NCBI GenBank assembly: GCA_019925095.2
Contig: CM034407.1
Span: 8,134,710-8,198,709 of the forward strand
Reading direction: 5' to 3'
DNA: 64,000 nt
Source of the DNA: Dendrolimus kikuchii
Lineage: Eukaryota > Arthropoda > Insecta > Lepidoptera > Lasiocampidae
Part shown: positions 54,151 to 64,000 of the stretch, one piece after another
How positions within the stretch are numbered: the first letter of the stretch is position 1
Layout of the letters: each line of letters starts with the position of its first letter
Made by a program: the position numbers and the translations under genes
Notes under the pieces: generated by a model
What the model saw: only the letters and a program-made list of their open reading frames with translations
What the model was told of the DNA's origin: nothing
The model's database searches: none

Positions 54151-54819
54151 GGAGGTCGCCGCAGCCCATACCAGTTACAGTTAGTAGAGTTAAATTAACA
54201 TAAACCTTAATTTAAAAATAAACCTTGTTTTTTATTTGTCTCGATCTACGAGTACAACCCTAACTCCCGATTTGTTATATTTTCTGCCCTGATTTAAAAC
54301 AAATTGGACCTGGCAACACTAAATATCACAGACTACGTAAAGTGGATGATAAAGATAGAAAAGCGGATGAGAAGCTATGAAGTAGAAATACAGAACGCAA
54401 CTGGGATTCTACACAAGTATCATGAAAGTTAATAAACTTATGATTCTTATTCCCCTGATCCACCTGTACTAGTTTCTTTAATAATTCTTTAGTAATTGTT
54501 CTATTTTCCATACATTAATTAAACCTTACCTACTTTTTTTCAATATCGAAATGATGACTCTTACCAAATTTTTTACAGGCATGTAAATGTAAATTAATAT
54601 TCGAAACGCACGTTGTTTTACCCCAATCAATTAAATCAGTCAATAAGTAACCATTGATTACGTTCAAATGAGGTCCGGTGAAATGACTGGCGCAACTTGA
54701 TGTTTAATTATAACCCTTTCCCTTGGTTTGTCGTTTCAAAGTTCAAAAATCACCTGTATACATAGAGAAATTATGTGAGTGAAGACACGTGTAATAAAGA
54801 GGCTTAGGAAAAAAATATG
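54151..54819. other. AT-rich, nothing recognised
   Basis: No element assigned. Confidence 0.4.
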
Positions 54820-54877
54820 TTTTTTTTTATTGCAGGAGTTCAGCCAGACTGGCAGACGGCCCACTTGATGGAAAGCG
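54820..54877 (-). mobile_element. A-family 3' end only (A9)
   Basis: TTTTTTTTTATTGCAGGAGTTCAGCC..CAGACGGCCCACTTGATGGAAAGCG, then it stops: an extreme 5' truncation of the family. Confidence 0.8.
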
Positions 54878-55640
54878 CTAATGATGTAGAAGGTAAAAAA
54901 GTCACAGTATCAAGTATTTAATTTTATGTTTAGATCAACATTAACTGATAATCGTGAGTTATACTAATATTTGCATGATTCAGTCGGTCCATTAAACGAC
55001 AGCAACTTAGAACAATACCTTAAGCTAGACAGCAAGATTGTTTTTGACTGACATAACATCTGCCGGAAACGTCGAGCCCAATACATCTAGTTACTTATTA
55101 GTATCATAAACTTGTATTTAAATGTATGGAATTTGCCATCCTCTAGTTATTTAACAATAATAATTAACAAAATTCTTATAGTCATTAAATAATAATAGCT
55201 TTAGTGGAAAGTTTAGAAAGATTTCCTTGTTTAATTTTTTTTTATAATTTCAACAAAATGACCGTAAATTAATACAGAACTGGATTTGCTTATCTATAGC
55301 TATTAAACAAGGTTTAAATGTTAGAATATAATTAATATGTTTGCATAGCTAAAACTGGGTCGGTCAATAACTTTAGATAAAAGATGATGATAAAATGTTT
55401 GCCATTGGTAGACGACTAGACGTTTAAAAAACAGAAATACGTGTTTATGATATATACATAGTTTCTTTGCAAGTTTGTAATTTATTCTATACTGTTCTAA
55501 ATCACTTCTTGGTTTCAAGTTCAGAATTGTTTGTTGTAAATCATGTCCAAGAACAATGCAGGCTGGCAGAAATTACGTTGCGTTGTATTGTACATGGTCT
55601 AATGAAAGTGGCAGCCAGTGGAGCAGACGAGCCCGCCCTT
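54878..55640. other. AT-rich, nothing recognised
   Basis: The 126-codon plus frame starting at 55467 extends into MITE M2 and is not supported as a gene. Confidence 0.4.
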
Positions 55641-55730
55641 GGGCCCCAAGTCTGTTATTACACAAAAACAACCATTATAATGCCACTGACCGACCATTCC
55701 GAAACGATTGTAATAGTAGACTTGGGGACC
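55641..55730. mobile_element. MITE M2
   Basis: GGGCCCCAAGTCTGTTATTACA and TGTAATAGTAGACTTGGGGACC pair with two mismatches; same family as M1 (43056-43137). Confidence 0.7.
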
Positions 55731-56568
55731 TGGAATAAAGACTGGGTCTTGGAAATTGCCCTCCAGGCAATTGCAAGAAGTATATTTATTGGTCAACAGT
55801 ATCATTACAATCTAAGACATTCAGACCTTTATATAATAACTGAATAAAGCACGATGTTGGTTCCAAGGTACAAATGTAAATGCTTTCAAAATAGTTTGTG
55901 TGTATTATACAAATTATGCACAATAGTTATGATTTAATAAAAAAAAGTTATAAAGAAATTTTTATAGGAATCAATTCAAATTCAATTCAAACTCAAAGTG
56001 ATTTATTGAATGAAATGCGATGAAATGAAAAATAGTACTCATATTAATGCCAAGATGTTTTTCCAAAGAAACCACATAAAAATATTTGCTTGAGGTTTAC
56101 GTATTTCTTTTTACAACATTGTTTGCCAGTGATTTCTTATCTTTTTAATTTAGTCTTTATTAGTCTATTTACAATATCTTTATCACGCTGTAAAGACATA
56201 TTAAAATCAATTGTGCCAAAACAATTAATAAATTAAAACAATTAACAATATACTAATAATATAAATAATAAAACTTTGCATTCAATGTGGCTTTGCTTGT
56301 GTAAATTACGGATCCATTTCACAGTTTTGCATTACTGGGACGCTTGCCTGCATTTGCAAATATGTAACTTTGAGGATAAGGCGTCATTTCATAATATAGG
56401 AATAATATACTAGGAGAAAGCATAAGAATTTTTCTAAGCTATATTAGGTTACATATTGTTACACATTTTCCGCTGTCGATGACGCAATAATATTGTGTTG
56501 AAATTGCACTCGCAAATCTATACTAATACATAATTGGGAAATAATTAATATTTTTGTTATCATTTCAG
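55731..56568. other. AT-rich, nothing recognised
   Basis: TCAATTCAAATTCAATTCAAACTC near 55972 is a short internal repeat. No coding. Confidence 0.4.
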
Positions 56569-56734
56569 GGTTAAAAGGATTTTAAAGAAATTTGGCACGG
56601 AAGTAAAATGTATTCTGCAGAAGGACGAAGCTGACTTTGTCTCAAAAATAATTTTTAGACATAATTCAAAGTGTACTGTAAGAAGCTGTTTCCGAAGTAG
56701 CGACAGATTATATAACATTATTGCTCATTCATAG
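56569..56734 (+). CDS. Possible terminal exon after a good acceptor
   Basis: A polypyrimidine acceptor TTTTTGTTATCATTTCAG| is followed by one frame open for 54 codons (VKRILKKFGTEVKCILQKDE and on to DRLYNIIAHS, TAG). The charged make-up is protein-like, but no domain is recognised and no partner exon was found on the plus strand. May be chance. Confidence 0.15.
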
Positions 56735-57476
56735 ATATATTTAGTAAATAGCATAGTGTTGTCTAATTAAGTAGTCCACGTGGACAAAATAAATGAAGAA
56801 TTAAATAATAATTTTGAAAGATAAAATAAGTGTTAAATAATTGGGCAACCGATAACTTCTCCAGTTAGGGATGTAAAAACTAATATGCAAACCTTTAATA
56901 AGGAATAGAGAAATAGGTGTCTCAACGTTAGAGACGTATTATCACTTCATTCAGAAAGTTAAAAATAAATGGGAAAATGCGAGTAACAGATAGTAATCAA
57001 TATCGACGGTTAACTATCTATATTCTAGATTAAGGTTCAATTTTTCAATCATCAGATAAAAGTTATCAGTAGAATAAATTATAAGCTGACTGAATTCAAA
57101 AGTGAAGTAATTCAACTGCTTTATTAATGCAAATGTCATTTTTAATTTTGCCATCTTGTATTTCATTCAATATCATGTATCTGCCGATTGAAAATTTGGT
57201 CCTTACTCAATTTACGCACAAATAGTCAATCAAAATCATAGTTCTGTTGGTTAGAAGTATAATACAAATAGGAAATGTATATACATAAAAACCTTTCAGT
57301 CATGTTTATTAGAATTTTTATGTGGATAATCCTTAAAAAAAAAGTAGTTGGTTATAAAATGTGAAATAGTTAACCGTTTGCCTTGTTTCTTTGAAATAGG
57401 GAGAACTGAACCTAACATCGGAACGCCAATGTACTGAACTTTTTTATACCCCGCATGTTTCACAATATAAATTCAA
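56735..57476. other. AT-rich, nothing recognised
   Basis: No element or exon assigned. Confidence 0.4.
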
Positions 57477-57695
57477 ATGAACACAATCATGAAACACGAA
57501 ACATTTCCTCCGTCGGTCGATACAAACGGCAGGCCAATGTCGACCAACTCGTTAAGGTCCAAGTTCAGTGGGACCTTCCTGCAAATGGCTTATGGCCTGA
57601 AGTTCACGGCACGGTGTTGTGGTAGTCACGCGACGTTACCTTTGCTGCTAGTGATGGGATGTCTATACATTATATCGATATTAAATCCATATTAA
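57477..57695 (+). CDS. Unrecognised 72-codon frame with coding-like codon use
   Basis: An ATG frame in a patch much richer in GC than its surroundings, with GC-ending codons (TCG, ACC, AAG, TTC, CTG). It includes MSTNSLRSKFSGTFLQMAYG and ends in a hydrophobic run TLPLLLVMGCLYIISIL. TTTTATACCCC lies about 30 bases upstream of CACAATATAAATTC and the ATG. I do not know the family. It may be a first exon, a small membrane protein, or part of an unrecognised element; no splice donor stands out. Confidence 0.25.
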   Translation: MNTIMKHETFPPSVDTNGRPMSTNSLRSKFSGTFLQMAYGLKFTARCCGSHATLPLLLVMGCLYIISILNPY

Positions 57696-57964
57696 TATGT
57701 ATATTAAATATGGGGAAATCGGGTATAATAGATCAATCTTTTATTTTAAAATTCTGCTTTTATCGAATCTTTTGATCATACTCTGACTAATTAATAGTGT
57801 TACATAAGCCTTTCATTATTTGCGGTGCTAAAGGCTGGTTTACATGTAGTAAATTTTAAGTAGAATTTCTTGTAATTGCATTACTAAAAGCATGGTTTAC
57901 ACGCATTAAGACACTTAAAATTTGGTTGATATTTACTAATATAAAATTAGTTTAACAAAATTGA

Positions 57965-58100
57965 GTTATTTTAGTCTCGCGTCAAAGGAAAGTTTGCACT
58001 GAAAATCAGCGTCATGTCGGATATAATTCCAGCACAGCATATTGCTGAATGAAAACCTCGTTTGCTGAAACGCATGCGGCGTACAAATTCTCGTAAAATG
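57965..58100 (-). mobile_element. Interspersed repeat D, second copy
   Basis: Minus-strand GTACGCCGCATGCGTTTCAGC.., GCTGTGCTGGAATTATATCCG, TTTTCAGTGCAAAC: the uninterrupted counterpart of 30340-30790. It explains part of the 130-codon minus frame at 57971-58363. Confidence 0.6.
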
Positions 58101-58514
58101 CTATGTATATAATAATGTATAATGATTGTATTTTCGTCGCTATTTCTTTCGCTAAGTCTTTTCCTTTCTTTACTTATATTTATACGTGTAATCCAACCAA
58201 TACAGTGATGTTTTAAGTCATATATAGATATAACTTCATTTTTTATTAGACCAAATCGGTCAAATGTTGAAATGAAATGAAATGAAATCTTTATTTGTAT
58301 GAAATATAGATAACAAGGTCTTATTATATAATAGAACACATTTCGCCATTTACTGACATACAAATTTTCTTAAAAACGCTTCTATTTTTTAATTGTTTGA
58401 ACAAGTTATTTATAATATTCATACTAAGTAATAAAACTAAAAGTTAAAAATAAATAGACTAAACTATAAATAAAGCTATACTTACAAAATAATATAAATC
58501 TATAAATAAAAAAT
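58101..58514. other. AT-rich, nothing recognised
   Basis: A GAAATGAAATGAAATGAAATC short repeat lies near 58270. No gene. Confidence 0.4.
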
Positions 58515-58709
58515 TGACTCCAAATCGCTGTCGGCGGGGAGCGTGCCCAAAATGCTGGCCGCATTTCCGCGTTGGATGGCAACGCTAATTCGTTGCCCCA
58601 GGTGCAAGCCAGCCTTTTGGTCACGCTAGGCCTCAATTAAACGCGTTGAGAGGTCTCGATAGAGGTGATGAGCTCCAGGCCCCCACGGCCCTAGGGTCTC
58701 GACCCCGAA
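58515..58709 (-). pseudogene. LINE ORF2 C-terminal region with a nonsense codon
   Basis: Minus-strand FGVETLGPWGPGAHHLYRDL, STRLIEA, TAG, RDQKAGLHLGQRISVAIQRG, NAASILGTLP. One in-frame stop; otherwise collinear with 53821-54150. Related shorter pieces are at 11283-11399 and 31289-31360. Confidence 0.85.
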
Positions 58710-59639
58710 CTTAAAAACTAATATATTTTATAAACATTCAATAGTCGTGTGTGATCATTACAATTTGTTGCACAATTTTGTCACCTTTGTGTCAAAGTTA
58801 AATAGAATTATATATTTTATGAATGTCACTTTATTAATAATAATGAATTGTCGAATATATTGAATAATGATCGCATGTTGGTAATAAAATAATAATAATA
58901 AAATAAATAAATGTCATTTGATGTAACTAAACAATTCTGCTACCCGATAAAAACATTTCTCAACCAGCCATGAGAATAATTTTCTTTTAAATTGTTTGAG
59001 AGGTAATAATTCTCTTATTGACGCAGGTATTCGATTACATTACTTTTATTGTTATTACTGGTATATTTTTGTGACTTAATGCAGTCCTACGCTTAGAAAT
59101 TATTAAGTCTAGTTGGGTCTCTGTTCTTGATTTTAAAATATATTTGGTCTGTATACGCTGAAAAATATTCAGAATGTTCCTTTACAAATATACCGATTTG
59201 TAATATGTATATGCCAGCTAGAGTTAATATTTTTTGTTTTTTAAATAGTGGCGTGCAAGAAGTAATTGAACTTACTCCGCATATAAAGATTCAGTCTTTT
59301 CAATTTCATATTTAAACAGCGTATAAAATTTAAATAAATAACTTTTAATGATATCACAGAGTCGATAAAAGTTATTCTGGCGAACATGGTGGATCTAACC
59401 ATCTAGGTCTAGTCTAGGTAATAGCAATGACAATTGTAGTACACATTATAAGTACTGGAATTATCCATTCGCTAAGATTCATCATTCATGTTCATATTCA
59501 ATAACAAATACACAAATAATATACGCACAATAGAGCAGGCAAGATAACAGAAGAGACCCGGGATTTCCCTAGTTTGCAACATGGGGTTTTTCTAAAAGGA
59601 ACTAAATAGAAATATATACATTAAAGTATCAACGAGGTA
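58710..59639. other. AT-rich, nothing recognised
   Basis: Simple (AATAAT)n near 58885. No coding or family repeat. Confidence 0.4.
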
Positions 59640-59725
59640 CGCAACCCATCGGCTGCTGTAGAGTTGTAGATGTCCATAACCACCACTTACCATGAGGTAG
59701 ATCGTTTACTAGGTTTGCCTGTAAG
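59640..59725 (+). mobile_element. Retroposon 3' tail relic
   Basis: GTTGTAGATGTCCATAACCACCACTTACCATGAGGTAGATCG resembles the 3' domain GTTGCAAATGTCCATAGGCGATGGTAACC.. of families A and the 42.3 kb element, closer to the RTE tail. Confidence 0.45.
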
Positions 59726-60405
59726 CAAACATAAAAAGGAAGTTCTCTTTAAAAAAAGATAAAGGAAAATGTATTTCGGAAAGTTACATAAATATTAAAC
59801 AAGGTTTACCTTGTCAATCGACATTGTAACAGCGTTAAAAGACCGCCCAACCTAATCATGGCCGACTTTTAGAGGACAAACCCAGTCATGGCCATACCAT
59901 AACCTTGGTACGAATCAACCCCTTTGTATGTAGTCTCAGGGTTGCTTCTTTAAGGAAATGATTATAGGCAAATTTAGACAGACTCTTAGAAGGCGCGTTG
60001 TCAAGGCTTTATGCTGGTAGTATTGGTCAATAGTATTTTCTTTACTTATAGTAGTCCAGGGTTTAGATGTGGTAAAGAAGATGAAGACATTTGGGTCGCA
60101 ATTTGGCAAAGATTGAAGAAAATCTATGACTATGGACAACTTTCTTAAAATAACAGAGTCGCGTAAATGTATTTTTACATATAAAATAACGAGCGTTAAA
60201 ATGGCGGCTTATCATCTGACATTTAAAATATCATGATAAAAATAATTTTATTTCCTTTTCAAACAATAAATAATAGGCTATTTGATTGCTTGACGTCATA
60301 AGTAGACATGCTCGTATATAATCTGTGGGGTTGCGACTTTTTGCAAGTACCTATATAAAAAGTATCTCAGTTGATTGGATTGTCCGCTCCCCTATTATGA
60401 ATTAA
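59726..60405. other. AT-rich, nothing recognised
   Basis: CCCAACCTAATCATGGCC and CCCAGTCATGGCC near 59847-59890 form a small direct repeat. No gene. Confidence 0.4.
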
Positions 60406-60530
60406 TGAATGAAAACTCTTTATTGTTCACCATAAACTTAAATCTAGACAATTGATATGGATACATTTGCATTAGAACAATGGGCGGCCTTATCGCTTAT
60501 ACCGATCTCTTCCAGGCAACCCAGTGTCTA
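60406..60530 (-). mobile_element. CR1-like LINE 3' end, truncated
   Basis: Minus strand: TGGGTTGCCTGGAAGAGATC, GGTATAAGCGATAAGGCCGCC, ..AATAAAGAGTTTTCATTCATTAAT. Same end as 13567-16712, with a (CATT)n-like tail. Confidence 0.75.
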
Positions 60531-61331
60531 AGGAGATTTTAAAGGAAATTTCAATATACGATTTTATTGTATAGTAACTACGAAAACAAGTCACTATGAA
60601 CCTTATACCACTTTTCCAGTCTTCAAGTAACACTAATAGATTGGAATTGCATTTCAATACATTGTTTAATCAAAATAGAAAAAAATTAAACGATTTTCAC
60701 AGTACTTACATAGGTACATATTTATTGGCTTTTATCTGTCATTGTTAATCTTTATTATTCGTGCAATTGTTAATAAGTCCATTTAAAAAATAGGGTAGTT
60801 GCCATAAAAATCAACGTTATCACCATTTCTTTCTACGAGTAGTTATCAAACACTCATTAAATCTTTTTAGAGCTTTGAATCGGAAGTGTACAACAAAAAG
60901 TGGTCAATTAGTTGCGATCCGCTCCATTTCCTGAGTTGATTGCAAAAACCATGAGGAAATAGCGCCCCGTTCTGACTGACTGATGGTAGAAATGATGGGA
61001 AAATGGATAATCTGTCGTTAACGCCGGTGATTGCTTCCATTTTTTTTACTTAACTAGATTTAAAGATTTTATCAAGATTGCTAAATGGCGAAATTTAGAT
61101 TCAAATTATTTGCAATAATTAAACTAGGAAAGTAGTAGCTTTATATGTCAAGTGCCCATTTGTTTGTGTTATAGTTCCTTAGCAATTTTGCCAAAATTGG
61201 TAATATTGTACATTTGTCACGTTTATATTTGTCTATCTGTGACAGTCATTTTTCCCTGAATGTACTAGGTCTATATGGATGTAATTTAGTACGGATGTGT
61301 AATCTATTTTCTGCTGTACGATTTTGTACAG
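60531..61331. other. AT-rich, nothing recognised
   Basis: No coding or repeat assigned. Confidence 0.4.
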
Positions 61332-61489
61332 TTTTATGTTCCGGCATTAGTGGCCAGGTTCCAGTCTCCCTTAAGAGAGCAGCAGCGCATTTGTAGCACC
61401 TTTGGTGTTGCAAATGTCCATAGCTGGTAACCGCTTTCCATTAGGTGGGCCGTCTGCCTGTCTGCTAAACTCATGCAATAAAAATAAAG
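61332..61489 (+). mobile_element. A-family retroposon A8, 5'-truncated
   Basis: Begins at ATGTTCCGGCATTAGTGGCC and runs to CTCATGCAATAAAAATAAAG. It lacks the first half. The 60-codon plus frame ends in it. Confidence 0.82.
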
Positions 61490-62535
61490 AAATTGTAGTG
61501 AAATCGCGCAAAAAAACTAAATATTAGAGGTAGCCGGTGTACACATCAGTGAGAAAGGTTGAAGTTTTCATTGGACATAGTCCTATGGATTATCATTAGA
61601 CAGGTTTTTAAAAATCCTATGATATTCCTTAATAACTTTCAAACTCTAACTTTTTAGCTAGGTATAAGTGGAACATTCTTTCAGGAATGGAAGGTGGTAC
61701 TTCAAAAATATGTAAAAATGAAATTCGTTTGAGCTGTTAAATAGATTTTGAGATATTTTGGGATTTTGTAGCCCAATGAGGACAGATTTTCGTCGTTTTT
61801 ATGGATTCTTATTCTGTCCTCGCACTACCTTCACACTTGTCCAATGCTTTCATTATACACACATTCTCATTATATTGTTAACAGAAGCAATAAATTGTAA
61901 AGCTCAAAAATCTCTGTATATAACTAATTAACTTGATTTTGAATAATTTCCTATTAGACACACTAAAGACTAACCAATTTTGCAAATAATTGAATTGACT
62001 CTTGGAGTTCAGAGACAGGTCCTTTATTATTGATTTATAAAATCCTTTTTTATTAATTATTTTCGCTCTGAATTTTATTAAGAGCTTTTAATGTTGTATT
62101 TAAACGCGAATGATTTGCCTTTGAGTCATTTTAATATAATTTAATCTAGCTTAACAAAGCAGCTGCCTCTCTCAATGACATGAGTTTAAATTTAGGCTGA
62201 CTTGAATAAAAAGTGGTAAAATTTTGCAGTTTATATATTTATAACGTAAGTATGTGTATTTTTCCTATAACATTGAGGATTACTAAAAATTAAATTTATA
62301 CTTTAACACAATTTAAACTAATTTTAAAGTTTTCCTAGAATCTAGACTGAATCTTAGAATATTCAAGGTCTAGCCGATACACACATATATAAATATATAC
62401 CTATTATCTATGGTCTAGACAGACCAGGATGTCGCTAAAGACAAGTGGCATTTTTTTGCATTAATTCTATTGTTCTATACCATGTCAATCTAAAGTAACT
62501 GTCATCTTCATAATGACATAAAGACTTATGTATTA
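61490..62535. other. 1 kb AT-rich, nothing recognised
   Basis: No exon or element assigned. Confidence 0.4.
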
Positions 62536-62856
62536 TCTATACATATAAATAAAATTGTAGAGGTCGAATTTCTGTACAATGAAAAAAAATGCTAAATACC
62601 GAGTCAGGGGGATGTAAGAAGTGAACTAGAACTAATTTAGATTTTTTTAAATTTTTTTGTTTCTCTGATTGTCTGTGTGTCTGTTTGTACCGGCTAATCT
62701 CCGAAACAACTGGATCGATTTAAATGAAATTTTGTATGGTGGTAGCTTATATCCCTGGTCAACATATAGGATACTTTTGATCCCGAAAAATTAAAGAGTT
62801 CCCGTGGGATAGTTAAAAAACCGCACCACGCGGACGTAGTCGCGGGCATCAGCTAG
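62536..62856 (+). mobile_element. Helitron H4 (321 bp)
   Basis: A|TCTATACATATAAATAAAATTG.., ATCTCCGAAACAACTGGATCG, AATGAAATTTTGTATGGTGG, ..CACGCGGACGTAGTCGCGGGCATCAG-CTAG|T. Intact ends and A|T site; no coding. Confidence 0.85.
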
Positions 62857-64000
62857 TCACTATATAATTACGTAACCCGTTACTGACAGCTACTTCTGAC
62901 CACAATGCAAAAACCGCAAACGTATAATATATATTAAATTCATTATTTATGAGATGCTAGTAATCAAGATAACATTAATTGTGTGACCCAACGTTGGAAA
63001 ATATGTACATCTATTATTTCTTTTTGTAATTTAATAAATGTCTACGTAAAAGAATACCTTTGTCTACATTGGTATCACTTTTCTCGTTTTTTTCACGTAG
63101 AGAACATATATATTACTAAGACTTTTAACCAACCTTATATTAATTAGAATAATTTTTATGATTAAAAATCGCAAATCTTAATTTTAATATCACATAACAA
63201 ACATAACAAAAGGCTGGTCTATATATACCTCGGGCAACACATGAACGTTGCCATTCAATAAGAGAATGCGACCAGTCTTTTGGGAACTTTCACACCTGAT
63301 AGCGGTCTGGCACTAGATTTTCTGTATTAATTGTAATTTGTATACATAGTTTGTTCTTATTATTTCATTTATTTTAAGATTTTATTTGTAAGTATAATTA
63401 GTTAATAGCGATGTATTATGGACTGTATTTTAAATCGTATTGAATAAAGGTTCGCCAATTTCATGTCTAAACTGAGTATCAGAACTAAATAAATAAATTA
63501 TCACAGATGTGCTACGAAAAGTCAGCATAAATCACTAGTGATAATTAGCGAATAAAGTACAAAAGATAACACATTAAAGTACTGGACTTGTCCTTACTCT
63601 AATTCAATGCTCCCAACATTACTTTAAAAACAAACAACAAACAGTAGTAGCCCAAAACCAGTCGTTTTTAATTACAAAGAGGAAAAAGGCCATATTGGGA
63701 AGTTCGTTTAAACAACCAAGGACTAATTCACAAATAACGTTAAACGCAATGAGGCCCAAACGAAAATAGACACGAGTATTACCTTGAATTACACCATTAA
63801 ATCTATCCACCACTTAAAGTAAATGCATGGTACTTTGTACAGCTTTCACTCTTAAAAGGCACTCAACAACAAATAGCATGTTATATTATAATATGTATTA
63901 CCATATTCCTTTGAGAAACAACCGGATAAAGGCTCGCCGGTTTTACGGTTGGTGAGTATAATTTACAAATTTATGGGGTCCCGTAAATATTGGTAAACAT
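62857..64000. other. AT-rich, nothing firm
   Basis: A 64-codon minus frame at 63619-63813 has hydrophobic stretches but no domain. GGCTGGTCTATATATACCTC..CCAGTCTTTTGG near 63210-63280 may be an old element. AATAAAGG and ATAAAGGCTCGCC near 63440 and 63926 resemble element tails. Confidence 0.35.

Noticed and set aside
55467..55847. 126-codon plus-strand open frame, the second longest outside the LINE-like frames
   Set aside because: It runs through MITE M2 (55641-55730) and is overlapped by open frames in two other phases and on the opposite strand; no domain.
57971..58363. 130-codon minus-strand open frame
   Set aside because: Its C-terminal part is repeat D (also at 30340-30790, where it is split by a SINE) and the rest is AT-driven Ile/Tyr/Phe codons.

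Overview
The window is AT-rich nuclear DNA from an insect, almost certainly a moth or butterfly (Lepidoptera). It carries short tRNA-derived SINEs with internal Pol III boxes, small Helitrons with A|T insertion sites and CTAG ends, a CR1/Daphne-like LINE, and several LINE 3' ends that resemble common lepidopteran repeats. Most of the open frames are transposon-derived or chance. No prokaryotic features, CRISPR array, rRNA or functional tRNA gene was found.

Host genes run on the minus strand. Three exons at 44433-44633, 20518-20715 and 19016-19115 join in phase (0, 0, then 1) with consensus splice sites. Together they encode a signal peptide and most of a protease-associated (PA) domain of a Goliath/RNF130-RNF150-type transmembrane RING E3 ubiquitin ligase. 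The first intron is about 23.7 kb. The end of the PA domain, the membrane segment and the RING are not seen and probably lie on exons left of position 1 or in part of 1-19015 that I could not recognise. Just upstream, 45035-45112 looks like the last coding exon of another minus-strand gene, with an AATAAA at 44961-44966. That leaves only about 330 bp for its 3' end plus the promoter and 5'UTR of the Goliath gene.

The rest is transposon graveyard. 13567-16712 is a 5'-truncated but otherwise open LINE with endonuclease and reverse transcriptase. Several recurrent families are named here by letter. A is a poly(A)-tailed retroposon with about ten copies. B and C are tRNA-derived SINEs. D, E and F are uncharacterised interspersed repeats. 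H1-H8 are Helitrons. M1-M8 are small elements with terminal inverted repeats (MITEs). There are also foldback elements, a gypsy-like solo LTR, and C-terminal pieces of three other LINE families.

The elements are heavily nested, so relative insertion order can be read: LTR into A (20.8-21.3 kb), LINE into Helitron (4.9-5.5 kb), A into Helitron (31.9-32.6 kb), Helitron into MITE (40.6-41.1 kb), A into MITE (50.3-51.0 kb), and SINE B into repeat D (30.3-30.8 kb). The sequence most likely to merit a second look is the Goliath-like gene, the near-perfect foldbacks at 29.3 and 51.0 kb, and a few unassigned short open frames with promoter or splice context.
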